This document shows positions 17,210 to 25,597 of a DNA stretch of 36,070 nt, piece by piece. The stretch is from NCBI GenBank assembly GCA_944392465.1, contig CALXWR010000010.1:1-36070 (forward strand). The letters are read 5' to 3'. Each line of letters starts with the position of its first letter. Position 1 is the stretch's first letter. The DNA is from an uncultured Clostridia bacterium (GTDB lineage Bacteria > Bacillota > Clostridia > TANB77 > CAG-508). A model generated the notes under the pieces. It saw only the letters and a list, made by a program, of their open reading frames with translations. It searched no databases and was not told the origin of the DNA. A program made the translations under genes and the position numbers.

Positions 17210-18412
17210 CTAATCTTCTGTTACAAATTTTTGAATTAGCTGTTTTTCTTCTAATTTCTTATTCGTGTTTTCCATTAATATTGCATATATTACAGAAAGG
17301 ATAGGAAGACCTACTATCATTCCAATTATTCCAAACAAGCTACCACCTATTGTAATTGCAACTAATACCCACATACTTGGTAAACCAATATTCTTTCCTA
17401 CAATATGTGGATATATTAAATTTCCTTCTATTTGTTGAAGTACAATTATAAAAACTATAAATATTATTGCTTTAATTGGATCTACAGCAACTATTAATAT
17501 AGCTCCAATGAAGCCCCCAATAAAAGCTCCAACGATTGGTATAAAAGCTGTTAGTGCAGTTAATGCTCCAATTGGTCCTGCATATGGTATTTGTAATATT
17601 AACATTCCAACTGCACATAAAACTCCCAATATAACAGCTTCTTTTGCTTGCCCTGTCAAAAAGTTTCTAAAACAGTCTCGTGCAAGTCTGCTAACTTTTA
17701 ATACATAATCAGCATTTTCTTTATTAAGCCTAGCATAAATAAATTTTTTTGCTTGTATTTTTAATTCTTCTTTGTTGGCTAAAATATAAACTGCAAACAC
17801 TATTGCTATAAAGAAATTAACTATATTGCTAATCAAACTAGATACCTGATTTATTGTTACACTTAAAACATCTTTCGAAATATTCATTATTCCATCTCTT
17901 AGTGCTACAGTATCAATATGAATATTTTGAATATAACTATTTATTTGTGGATATTGTTCTGTAATACTAATACCAAAATTCTTTAAATTTTCTAAATAAC
18001 TTGGGATATTTTTAATTAAATTGCTTATTACATCAATAAATTGAGGAATTATTAATACCATAATAATTGCTATAACTGCAATAATTGTTAAAATTGATAA
18101 TAGTATAGAAAAAGTTCTTTTTGCACCCTTCTTCTTTTTATTTTTAGCATTTCTTTTACTTTCTTTTACTTTATTAACTTTACTTGTATTACCTCTTGCA
18201 TTTCCATTTTTAAACACTTTATTCTCATAAAAAGTCATAAAAATATTTAAAATAAACGCTATAGCTAATCCCCATATGAATGGAGATACAATTCCAATAA
18301 ATACAGCAAACATATTCCATAGCGGTTGTATATTTATTAGTGCTACTAAGAGTAGAATGGCTACAACAACAATTTTCATTATTTGCTTTGTATTTTCCTT
18401 ATCTAATTTCAT
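17210..18412 (-). CDS. AI-2E family transporter (UPF0118/PerM-like)
   Basis: This roughly 400-residue integral membrane protein has about eight membrane segments with the family's hallmark C-terminal region (TAFIPIVGAFIGGFIGAILI and IEGNLIYPHIVGKNIGLPSMWVL). Members were first tied to autoinducer-2 export, though others have been linked to sodium or other exports, so the substrate is open. A lysine-rich insertion (about residues 75-105, KVKESKRNAKNKKKKGAKR) lies between the second and third segments. I place the start at the ATG at 18412, because AAGGAGGAAGGTA stands just before it; an ATG six codons upstream would lie ahead of that site. Confidence 0.85.
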   Translation of the reverse strand: MKLDKENTKQIMKIVVVAILLLVALINIQPLWNMFAVFIGIVSPFIWGLAIAFILNIFMTFYENKVFKNGNARGNTSKVNKVKESKRNAKNKKKKGAKRTFSILLSILTIIAVIAIIMVLIIPQFIDVISNLIKNIPSYLENLKNFGISITEQYPQINSYIQNIHIDTVALRDGIMNISKDVLSVTINQVSSLISNIVNFFIAIVFAVYILANKEELKIQAKKFIYARLNKENADYVLKVSRLARDCFRNFLTGQAKEAVILGVLCAVGMLILQIPYAGPIGALTALTAFIPIVGAFIGGFIGAILIVAVDPIKAIIFIVFIIVLQQIEGNLIYPHIVGKNIGLPSMWVLVAITIGGSLFGIIGMIVGLPILSVIYAILMENTNKKLEEKQLIQKFVTED

Positions 18413-18439
18413 TACCTTCCTCCTTTTCATGGCATCTGT

Positions 18440-18463
18440 GCCATTGGGGACACCCCCATTGGC
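18440..18463. repeat. Short REP-like hairpin between two membrane protein genes
   Basis: GCCATTGGGG and CCCCATTGGC form a 10-bp hairpin with one mismatch around ACAC. The left part matches CCATTGGGGACA at 28588-28599, so it belongs to the same repeat family. It begins three bases beyond the stop codon of the small membrane protein and ends just before the AI-2E transporter's ribosome binding site. Confidence 0.6.
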
Positions 18464-18466
18464 ATA

Positions 18467-18724
18467 TTATTTTTTACTTTTCAAACGTCTTCTTATTTTA
18501 TTAACTATTTTTATAAATAAAACTATCCCTATAACAATTATTATAAATCCACCAAGTAATGTGGATTGTAAAGTTACTACACCTGCCACAATAATACCTA
18601 CCATTATTACTATTAGAGCTAGAATTACTATAAGTCTAAACCATTTTGAATATGTTTTGTTTGGCATAAGTTCCGTACTTCCAGCTAATATTAAATCTAA
18701 TAACATGTCTATTAATCTATTCAT
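18467..18724 (-). CDS. Small membrane protein of unknown function
   Basis: This 85-residue protein has two membrane segments (about residues 29-48 and 55-73), an N-terminal amphipathic part (MNRLIDMLLDLILAGSTEL) and a strongly basic tail (KIRRRLKSKK). ATG at 18724 follows GAGGAGAAATAA, so translation is well supported. It lies between an alpha/beta hydrolase (34-base gap) and the AI-2E transporter, probably in one transcription unit. I recognise no family. Confidence 0.65.
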   Translation of the reverse strand: MNRLIDMLLDLILAGSTELMPNKTYSKWFRLIVILALIVIMVGIIVAGVVTLQSTLLGGFIIIVIGIVLFIKIVNKIRRRLKSKK

Positions 18725-18758
18725 TTATTTCTCCTCATATAATTCATTCATATAAAAT

Positions 18759-19412
18759 TTAAATATATTTTTTTAATATTTCATATATTTTTTCTGAGTG
18801 TACTATATAACTTCCGTGGTTTTCTTTCTCTATTATTTCTAACGTACAATTTGGTATATTATCTGCTATTAGTTTTGTATGCTTTTGTTTTATTAAATCT
18901 TTTCTTCCAGCTAATACAACTGTTGGGGTTTTAATTTTATTTAATTCTTCAAGTTTTATATCAGGTTCTTTTAGCATCATTTTTATTAATTTATCCTTTT
19001 TAAATATGCAGTAAAGTTTAGCCAAAACATATATATAGTCTTTTACTCCTTTTGGATTTATGTTTGCTCCACTAACTATTAATTTAGATAATAAGTTTGG
19101 CTCCTCTATAGCAATTAATAATCCTACAATTCCACCATCACTAAAGCCATATAGAATTGGCTTATTTATTTCTAATTTTTCAATAAATTCTATTATATCA
19201 TCCCTCATCAATTTATATGAAATTACTAAAGTATCCTCGCTCTTACCATGGCATCTACTATCTATTGCATATACTTTATAATTCTCTTTTAATTTATCTA
19301 TTAGTTTATCAAATATTTCGTGTGTTTCGCTATTTCCATGTAGTAATATTATTGGTTTTCCTTCTCCATAGACTTCATAATATAAATTTACACCATTTAC
19401 ATTAATATTCAT
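18759..19412 (-). CDS. Alpha/beta hydrolase
   Basis: This roughly 217-residue alpha/beta hydrolase has the oxyanion segment ILLHGNSETHE near the N-terminus, the nucleophile elbow GFSDGG (Ser about 90), a possible acid in VVLAGRKDLI and the catalytic His in ENHGSYIVHS. It has no signal peptide. Substrate cannot be inferred. I choose ATG at 19412, which gives the usual family start MNINVNGVNLYYEVYG; a TTG four codons upstream directly abuts AAAGGA and is less likely. Confidence 0.85.
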   Translation of the reverse strand: MNINVNGVNLYYEVYGEGKPIILLHGNSETHEIFDKLIDKLKENYKVYAIDSRCHGKSEDTLVISYKLMRDDIIEFIEKLEINKPILYGFSDGGIVGLLIAIEEPNLLSKLIVSGANINPKGVKDYIYVLAKLYCIFKKDKLIKMMLKEPDIKLEELNKIKTPTVVLAGRKDLIKQKHTKLIADNIPNCTLEIIEKENHGSYIVHSEKIYEILKKYI

Positions 19413-19450
19413 ACCCCATATCAATCCTTTCTTCAGTTTTTTATGTCATC

Positions 19451-20692
19451 TTAATTATTTTTATCCTTATATATTTTAATCATATCTTTTAATGACATTT
19501 TTGTCCCATAATTTAATATAGCATTTGAATAAATTTTTATTGCTACTTTGGCTATTATTAATATTGTTACTATTAAAATAGCTAGTGATAAAGCTACCTC
19601 TCCACCATTTGCTATTCCCATCATTACTCTAAATGGCATACAGAATGGTGACGATATAGGGAATATTGATGCAAATAAATTTAAATCACTTGTTGGATTC
19701 ATCATTGTAAAATAAGATAAATAAAATCCTATTACAGCTAATATCGCGACTGGTGTATTAGCTGATTGTATATCTTCTGGTTTTCCAACTGTTGAACCTG
19801 TAAGTGCATATAAAAGTGCATAGGTACTATAACCCAAAACAAAATATACAATTGTTATTATTGCTAAATATGGTGTCATCATCGACATATCTAATAATGA
19901 ATCTAATATTTCTGGTTCTAAGCATACTTTTGCTGATACTAGTGCAACTATAACAAATAAGCATACTTGTAATAACCCTACAATTCCTATGCCTATAGTT
20001 TTACCTAATACTATAGTTCTTGGAGATGTTGATGTTACTAGCGTTTCCATGATTTTAGAAGTTTTCTCTGTTGTAATAGAACTTGATACCTGATATGCAC
20101 AAAAATATATTGCATAAAACAGTACAATTGAAAGCATAAGCATTGCAAAAATATTTCCATTTACTTTTTGTTCCTCTGTTTGTTCAATACTATATTCAAA
20201 TTTAGGTGTTAAACTTTGCATTTGCTCATCAGTTAAATCAAGTTTTGATATCTGCAAATTTGTATAAACAGTATTAATTGCATTTATTAATTCTTTTGGC
20301 ATACTATTTACCATAGTCATATCTTTTACTATATATCTTAATTTATAATTTTTATTATTTTTTTCAACTAAAATTGCCTCATCTATTTCATCATTTTCGA
20401 TTTTTGCTTTAATATCATCATATCCTAAATTTTGCTCTGTAGAATTTACTTCATATCCCAAATTCATATTAGTAAGTTCATTTAATTTATTTTCAAATAA
20501 GTTTGTACTATCAACAACTAATAATCTGGTATTGCCACTACTAGAAGAATCATCTGAGAAAAGTTTTATTATATTTGGAATATTTAATCCTATTATGATT
20601 ATTAAAATAATTATTATCGTAGATACAACAAAAGATTTTCTCTTTATCATATCTTTAATTGTAAAAGCCATTACTGTTTTTAAATCTTTCAT
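19451..20692 (-). CDS. ABC transporter permease, ABC-2/NatB type
   Basis: This 413-residue permease has one N-terminal membrane segment (about 20-40), a large extracellular region (about 45-175) and five or six C-terminal segments. The segment TEKTSKIMETLVTSTSPRTIVLGKTIG is characteristic of the NatB-like ABC-2 group. It pairs with the ATPase encoded immediately upstream (its stop lies two bases before this ATG, and the ribosome binding site AAAGGTGGG lies inside the ATPase's last codons). NatAB-type exporters have been linked to sodium efflux, but relatives export other compounds. Confidence 0.88.
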   Translation of the reverse strand: MKDLKTVMAFTIKDMIKRKSFVVSTIIIILIIIIGLNIPNIIKLFSDDSSSSGNTRLLVVDSTNLFENKLNELTNMNLGYEVNSTEQNLGYDDIKAKIENDEIDEAILVEKNNKNYKLRYIVKDMTMVNSMPKELINAINTVYTNLQISKLDLTDEQMQSLTPKFEYSIEQTEEQKVNGNIFAMLMLSIVLFYAIYFCAYQVSSSITTEKTSKIMETLVTSTSPRTIVLGKTIGIGIVGLLQVCLFVIVALVSAKVCLEPEILDSLLDMSMMTPYLAIITIVYFVLGYSTYALLYALTGSTVGKPEDIQSANTPVAILAVIGFYLSYFTMMNPTSDLNLFASIFPISSPFCMPFRVMMGIANGGEVALSLAILIVTILIIAKVAIKIYSNAILNYGTKMSLKDMIKIYKDKNN

Positions 20693-20694
20693 TA

Positions 20695-21585
20695 CTATTC
20701 ACCCACCTTTTCTATAAAAATATCATTTAAGCTAGGTTTTTTAATTTCAAACTTGTTAACCAATATTTTATTCTCAATTAAAGCTTGTAATAATTGGTGA
20801 GCATCATCCTCAGAATCTATTTTTATTGAATATTCATTATTTTTTGAAAATTCAATATTCATTTTATATTCTTTAATATAGTTATCTATATTTTTATCAG
20901 TTACTATTTCTAATCTGTTAGCTTTATACCCCTCTTTAATTTCCTTAAGATTTCCTTTTAAAACGGTTTTTCCTTTATTTAAAATTAAAATATCTTTACA
21001 AAATTCTTCAATTGAAGCCATCTGATGGCTAGACATAATTATATATTTACCTTGATTTACTAACTCAATAATTACATTTTTTAAAATTTCTGTATTTACA
21101 GGATCTAGACCACTAAAAGGTTCATCAAGTACTATTAATTCTGGATTATGAATAATAGCTGTCATAAATTGAATTTTTTGCTGATTACCTTTTGATAATT
21201 TTTCTGCTGGCATTGGTAGATATTCATCTACCTTTAATACTTTTGCCCATTTATTTATTTCTTTGGTAGCATCTGCCTTATTCATTCCTTTTAAATTTGC
21301 AAAATACAATAATTGGTCTTGTATTTTTGTTTTAGGATAAACTCCTCTTTCTTCTGGCAAATAACCAAAGTTAACATTTTTTCTCTCAACCTGTTTATTA
21401 TTCCAAGTAATCTCTCCAGAGTCTTTTTTTATTATTCCTAGTAACATTCTTATTGTTGTAGTTTTTCCTGCTCCATTTGTTCCAAGTAATCCAAAAACTC
21501 CCGGCTCATTCACTTCAAAAGAAATGCCATCAACTGCTTGTTTTCCTATAAACTTTTTTGAAACATTTTCTAATTTTAGCCCCAT
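20695..21585 (-). CDS. ABC transporter ATP-binding protein, NatA type
   Basis: This 296-residue ATPase has Walker A GTNGAGKTTT (about residues 36-45), a Q-loop region with YLPEERGVYPKTK, the signature LSKGNQQKIQ, Walker B LIVLDEPFSGLDP and the switch His in MSSHQM. The C-terminal extension is typical of the DrrA/NatA group. ATG at 21585 follows AAAGGAG. It is translationally coupled to the permease and forms the energy-coupling half of that exporter. An AT-rich possible promoter lies around 21625-21655 but is weak. Confidence 0.92.
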   Translation of the reverse strand: MGLKLENVSKKFIGKQAVDGISFEVNEPGVFGLLGTNGAGKTTTIRMLLGIIKKDSGEITWNNKQVERKNVNFGYLPEERGVYPKTKIQDQLLYFANLKGMNKADATKEINKWAKVLKVDEYLPMPAEKLSKGNQQKIQFMTAIIHNPELIVLDEPFSGLDPVNTEILKNVIIELVNQGKYIIMSSHQMASIEEFCKDILILNKGKTVLKGNLKEIKEGYKANRLEIVTDKNIDNYIKEYKMNIEFSKNNEYSIKIDSEDDAHQLLQALIENKILVNKFEIKKPSLNDIFIEKVGE

Positions 21586-21699
21586 TATTAGCTCCTTTCA
21601 ATTTTATTTAATTTCTTCTATATATTACCATATGTTAAAAATAAAAGAAAGCATTTTATTAATATTTAAATAGTAATTAATAACTTTTTTTCACTTTAA

Positions 21700-21735
21700 A
21701 AGCTCCTAGGGTCGTTTTATCGACCCTAGGAGCTT
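21700..21735 (-). terminator. Perfect 15-bp hairpin terminator after the radical SAM gene
   Basis: AAGCTCCTAGGGTCG (21700-21714) and its exact complement (21721-21735) flank a six-base loop; the transcript continues UUUUAAAG. It is the most stable hairpin in the window and lies 33 bases below the stop codon at 21769. Its GC richness matches the atypical gene it follows more than the surrounding genome. Confidence 0.8.
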
Positions 21736-21768
21736 ACAGTACACTGTGTGGAATGTTTTTAGGAGTTT

Positions 21769-22731
21769 TTAAACCTTTTCACCACAAGCCCAGTCAGCGA
21801 ACATATCACCATTAGGCATTGCAGAGAAGTTATAGGTTCTCCTTCGTGCATGTTTCCACTCTTCTCGGAGTTGATCTTCAGGAATGAATTCCCTGAACGA
21901 GACTTTCATCTCTCTCGAAGAATTGATACTACCATGGAAGGTAGTGAGTTTGTAACCAGCACTAAAGATAATCGTGTCATCACAAACGAATCCTCCTTGC
22001 CGAAGTTCTTGCATCGCCTTATCCAAAAGGTCAGGTGCAGAGCTCAAGTTAACCCGTGCCGTATCAGGTGTTACTTCATCCTGGAAGTTGCTAAACAGAA
22101 CGTTTGCTATCCCAAGGCTTTCCGCCCATTTGATGTATTCAATCACATCTTCTATGGTGTTGATTCCACCTTTCTGACAGAGGCACGAGAGCTGAAGCTT
22201 GTCCTGTTTGATGGATTGGCATAAGCCTCTTAAGTCATCTGAGGTCAAGAGTTCTGTCCCATTTCTCGGGTGGAATATGCTCCGGTTTATCTCGTCATCA
22301 AAGTGATAACGAGAAAGAATAATAGTCTGGAACATCCTGCAAATGATGCAGTGGTAGTTAATCTCCTCTAGGAAGATGCTTCTCAGACCATTAGTTGCAA
22401 TCCCAAAATACGTGACATTACTGTCATCCCCCGGACCTTTCGATGGCTCCATAATGTTTTCGAAATGAATCTTTTTTAGCAAGTCAACAATCTTGCCAAT
22501 CTTGTAAAGAGGCTCACCTCCTCCGAAAACGATATGCCTGAACTGACCGAAATTCTGCAAAAGTGCTTCATCTAGCAGATAACGCTTGCCCTGCATTGCC
22601 TCTTCATTGAAGCACTTGTTTCGGCAACACTGGCAATTGCACTGGCAGTAGGCATCGTATGTTACATAGAGATGTTTCTGCTCCACTCTTCCGTCTGGAT
22701 ACCGATTAATTCTCCGAAAATCGTTCGACAT
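21769..22731 (-). CDS. Radical SAM protein of atypical base composition
   Basis: This roughly 320-residue radical SAM enzyme carries CQCNCQCC, which contains the CX3CX2C iron-sulfur motif (Cys29, 33 and 36 from this start), followed by the glycine motif FGGGEP and ISRYH-like strand LSRYHFDDEINRSIF. No full SPASM cluster is seen, although CLCQ and a C-terminal WACGEK supply extra cysteines. It should cleave S-adenosylmethionine to start a radical reaction; the substrate is unknown. The coding sequence is visibly richer in GC than every neighbour, and it has its own promoter and a strong terminator, which points to recent transfer as a single-gene unit. Start: ATG at 22731 with AAGGAGGG upstream; a TTG two codons earlier is also possible. 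Confidence 0.85.
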   Translation of the reverse strand: MSNDFRRINRYPDGRVEQKHLYVTYDAYCQCNCQCCRNKCFNEEAMQGKRYLLDEALLQNFGQFRHIVFGGGEPLYKIGKIVDLLKKIHFENIMEPSKGPGDDSNVTYFGIATNGLRSIFLEEINYHCIICRMFQTIILSRYHFDDEINRSIFHPRNGTELLTSDDLRGLCQSIKQDKLQLSCLCQKGGINTIEDVIEYIKWAESLGIANVLFSNFQDEVTPDTARVNLSSAPDLLDKAMQELRQGGFVCDDTIIFSAGYKLTTFHGSINSSREMKVSFREFIPEDQLREEWKHARRRTYNFSAMPNGDMFADWACGEKV

Positions 22732-22772
22732 AGTCAATGTCCCTCCTTAAAACAGGTTACGGTACAACTTAT

Positions 22773-22801
22773 ATTATACCATATTTTAGGCATTATGTAA
22801 A
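22773..22801 (-). promoter_or_regulatory. Promoter of the radical SAM gene
   Basis: TTTACA (22796-22801), 17-nt spacer ending TATGG, and TATAAT (22773-22778), an extended -10 of the form also seen before other genes here. It lies just beyond the stop of rdgB. Confidence 0.8.
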
Positions 22802-22805
22802 TTTG

Positions 22806-23366
22806 TTATATTTTAATCTGCTCCAATGCTCTCCTTCTGCTACTAATTTGATTTTTTTCATTCTCACTTAACTCTGCTAAAGTTCTACCATCTTCTAATT
22901 CAAATATTTCGTCAAACCCAAATCCATTGTTTCCTCTCTTTTCTTTCGAAATAAAACCTTCTAAAACACCTTTATATACATGATTTTCTCCATTTGGTTT
23001 TGCTACCGCAATACATGTAACTACCTCTGCTCTTCTATTATCTTTATTTTTCATTTTTTCTATTAAAAATGAATTTCGTTCTTCTTGTGTAGCATTTTTT
23101 CCAAGAAACCTAGCAGTTCTAACTCCAGGAAACCCATTTAAAACATCTATACATAATCCACTATCATCAGCTATGCAGATTTTATTAGTTAATTTGCAAA
23201 TTTCAGTCGCTTTTTTTAGTGCATTTCCTTCAAATGTATCTTTATCTTCTTCTATTTTAATTTTTAGATTTATATCTTTCAATGATATAATTTTATATTC
23301 CTTTAATATTTCTTGAATCTCGTTTACTTTTCCCTGATTATTACTAGCTAATATTATCTCTTTCAT
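22806..23366 (-). CDS. rdgB: XTP/dITP diphosphatase (HAM1/RdgB)
   Basis: This 186-residue house-cleaning nucleotidase hydrolyses dITP, XTP and ITP to the monophosphates, keeping deaminated purines out of DNA. Family marks are ILASNNQGKVNEIQEIL at the N-terminus, IADDSGLCIDVLNGFPGVRTARFLG in the middle, and NGFGFDEIFEL followed by LSENEKNQISSRRRAL at the C-terminus. I choose ATG at 23366, which gives the standard MKEIILASNN start and has AAAGGA upstream; a GTG twelve codons earlier lies ahead of that site. Length is normal. It follows the sortase gene, about 110 bases downstream across an imperfect hairpin. Confidence 0.93.
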   Translation of the reverse strand: MKEIILASNNQGKVNEIQEILKEYKIISLKDINLKIKIEEDKDTFEGNALKKATEICKLTNKICIADDSGLCIDVLNGFPGVRTARFLGKNATQEERNSFLIEKMKNKDNRRAEVVTCIAVAKPNGENHVYKGVLEGFISKEKRGNNGFGFDEIFELEDGRTLAELSENEKNQISSRRRALEQIKI

Positions 23367-23407
23367 TTTAAAACCATTCCTTTCATTCTTGAATTTTATC
23401 ACACATA

Positions 23408-23483
23408 AATAAGAGGTTGCAAGGTGAAGTAAAACTAATTATTATACTAATGATGCTTTACTTCCGCAAGACAATCTCTTATT
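23408..23483. repeat. Long imperfect inverted repeat between sortase and rdgB
   Basis: AATAAGAG (23408-23415) and CTCTTATT (23476-23483) close a hairpin of about 75 bases. Inside, TTGCAAG and GAAGTAAA on the left have imperfect partners CTTGC and TTTACTTC on the right. The right arm includes the sortase stop codon (23479-23481). It may act as a terminator, but the T-run is on the plus-strand side. Confidence 0.45.
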
Positions 23484-24288
23484 TTTCTCTTCCAATAACT
23501 GCAAATCTTCCATTTTCAACATGATAGGAACAAGTTGATAAAGTTATTAAATTATCGCCGTACTTTGCATTTACACCAGTTTCATAAAGAGAATTACTTT
23601 TCGCATCTTTTATAAATTCATTAAATTCTTCTTTATTTTTTGCATCAATAAATTGATAATATCTAAAAACATTTTTTTCAGATTCATAATATACTCTTGA
23701 CTTAAGAACTGCTAGTATTTCGTAGTTTGAATCTTTTTCTACAGTAGTAAATCTGATTATTGGATGTTTTTTATAGAAACCTTCATCTGAATATTTTAAC
23801 AAATCCTTAAACATTTCCCCAGTTATTAAATTATGTCCATATATTAATAAATTACTACTAGGTTTATCAAAATCATATCTATAGTCTACAAAAATTGAGC
23901 CTTTCTCTGTTTTTTTATTCTTATAATTATGTTCCATATAGTATTTATTATCACTACCTTGTAAAACAGGATAATTTATCTTCGTATCTTTAATTTCAAT
24001 CCACCCAACTATATTAGGGTTTTTCTCTTTTAATTTTTTTATTTTTGCTATTCTATTTTTACTTTCATTTTCGTTTGCTTTGTTCTCTTTAGTCTTTTCA
24101 CCTTTTTCATCAACTATGCTGTTATCAATTAAAATTTCATTTAATAAATTACTTTCTTCTTTTGCTTCATTTTTTATCCAAAAAATTTTCAAAATATATA
24201 TTAATGCAAAAGTAATTATCATGAAAAGGAATACATAAATAATACTTCTACATGAAATTACACTGTTTTCGCTAGTATTGTTTTTCAT
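23479..24288 (-). CDS. srtB: Class B sortase
   Basis: This 269-residue transpeptidase attaches surface proteins to the wall. It has an N-terminal membrane anchor (about residues 17-38), a charged stalk (40-85), then the class B core: NPNIVGWIEIKDTKINYPVLQG, IFVDYRYDF, catalytic His152 in YGHNLITGEMF, Cys253 in LSTCSY and Arg261 in GRFAVIGR. The helical stretch between GHN and the Cys (about 160-235) is typical of class B. The gene just upstream encodes a protein with a TPKTG sorting signal, its likely substrate; the LPQAG protein at 8384-10774 may be another. The ATG has only a weak ribosome binding site, and a terminator hairpin lies between the two genes, so sortase output should be lower than that of the substrate. 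Confidence 0.9.
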   Translation of the reverse strand: MKNNTSENSVISCRSIIYVFLFMIITFALIYILKIFWIKNEAKEESNLLNEILIDNSIVDEKGEKTKENKANENESKNRIAKIKKLKEKNPNIVGWIEIKDTKINYPVLQGSDNKYYMEHNYKNKKTEKGSIFVDYRYDFDKPSSNLLIYGHNLITGEMFKDLLKYSDEGFYKKHPIIRFTTVEKDSNYEILAVLKSRVYYESEKNVFRYYQFIDAKNKEEFNEFIKDAKSNSLYETGVNAKYGDNLITLSTCSYHVENGRFAVIGREK

Positions 24289-24307
24289 AAGCTTTATCTA
24301 TATTAAA

Positions 24308-24332
24308 AGAATAGACTTTATTAGTCTATTCT
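24308..24332 (-). terminator. Hairpin between substrate and sortase genes, stop codon in the loop
   Basis: AGAATAGAC (24308-24316) pairs with GTCTATTCT (24324-24332) around a seven-base loop that contains the stop codon of the upstream surface protein (24321-24323). The transcript continues UUUUAAUA. The hairpin can form fully only once the terminating ribosome has left. Confidence 0.7.
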
Positions 24333-25457
24333 ATCTCTTTTCTTCATAAATATAATAATTATTACTGCAAATATTATAGCAAGTACTGCAACTCCTAAAT
24401 AACTTTCTATACCAGTTTTAGGTGTCTCATCACTTTTATCTACATTTTCTTCTACATCAGAAATAATATTTTCTTGATTTTCACTTTCAACTTTTGCAAT
24501 TTTTACATATATTGTTGTATCAGAGTTTAGTTTAGTATTAAAATCGAATTTGTTTTTATATTCTTCGTCTGTAAAATAACCATCTATTTTATAACCATCA
24601 TCTAATTCTATATAAGATTCTAATAAATCACTTGTTACTTGTTTATCTTTATTAATAGTTATCCTTTTTGTATCTTCGCCAACTACCAATGAAATTATAA
24701 CATTTTCTTCATCTGCATTTGCTGTAACTTTTTCTGGTAATCCTGATTCCGAAATTACATTATTATTGTCATCAACTAGTACCACCTTATCACCTGCAAT
24801 TACCACTTTATTTGTTGTATTTTCTGTATTGTTTATTGTAAATTCAGTTAGATTTCCATTTTCTGCAGGTCTTACAACATTTTGATTAGATTCAGATGTT
24901 AATGTTCCATTCATAGTTAAAGTAGGATTATTAGTAGCTGATGCTCCTTTATCTATTTCTATTCCATTATTCTCACTAGTTCCATTATATCCTAAATGTA
25001 AATCTCTTATTTCTACATTTCCACCATTTACAAGCACTCCTCCATATTTAAATCCAGTTATTGAAACATCTTCTAATATAACTGTAGCACCATCATATGC
25101 TTGAACACCATATTTAGGACCATTATTTAAGTTAATATTTCTTAATGTAAGTTTTCCTTCAGCTAATTGCGCTGTAAACATTGTTTGATTTCCAGATGTA
25201 GATGTCCATTCAGTTGAACCCGAAATCGTATATCCATTTCCATCTATTATTAGTTCTTTCTGAATAACAATGGGTTTTGTTACTGTTATATTATTTTGAA
25301 TTGAAATTGTGTCACCACTATTCGCGCTAGCAATAACACTATTTAAAGATTCTTCATCATTAGCTGTTAATGTCGCTGCTTTACTTATATTAGGTACTGC
25401 AAACATTACCAATAAAAACAAAATAAATATAATTAATAATTTAATTTTACTTTTCAT
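24321..25457 (-). CDS. Wall-anchored beta-helix surface protein with TPKTG sorting signal
   Basis: This 378-residue protein has a signal peptide (about residues 1-27, ending SKA), a right-handed beta-helix region of pectate-lyase type (about 30-200: repeated short strands such as LTLRNINLNNG, VILEDVSITGF, VEIRDLHLGYNG), a mixed region to about 335, and a C-terminal sorting signal: TPKTG, hydrophobic segment, then KKRDRID. No catalytic residues of a lyase are evident, so binding or adhesion is more likely than catalysis. ATG at 25457 follows AAGGAGG. The adjacent class B sortase is its probable anchor enzyme. A structured leader with a terminator precedes it, which suggests control by transcription attenuation. 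Confidence 0.82.
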   Translation of the reverse strand: MKSKIKLLIIFILFLLVMFAVPNISKAATLTANDEESLNSVIASANSGDTISIQNNITVTKPIVIQKELIIDGNGYTISGSTEWTSTSGNQTMFTAQLAEGKLTLRNINLNNGPKYGVQAYDGATVILEDVSITGFKYGGVLVNGGNVEIRDLHLGYNGTSENNGIEIDKGASATNNPTLTMNGTLTSESNQNVVRPAENGNLTEFTINNTENTTNKVVIAGDKVVLVDDNNNVISESGLPEKVTANADEENVIISLVVGEDTKRITINKDKQVTSDLLESYIELDDGYKIDGYFTDEEYKNKFDFNTKLNSDTTIYVKIAKVESENQENIISDVEENVDKSDETPKTGIESYLGVAVLAIIFAVIIIIFMKKRDRID

Positions 25458-25597
25458 TTTAACCTCCTTTTCTTTTTTTATTTTCTCCGTTTTAATACTT
25501 TTTATTTATTAAATTTAGAAAATTGAATTAAAAATTTTTTTGAACAATTTACTTTTTGGTTTTGTTAATTTATATTTTAGACTATTAAGTAGGAATT

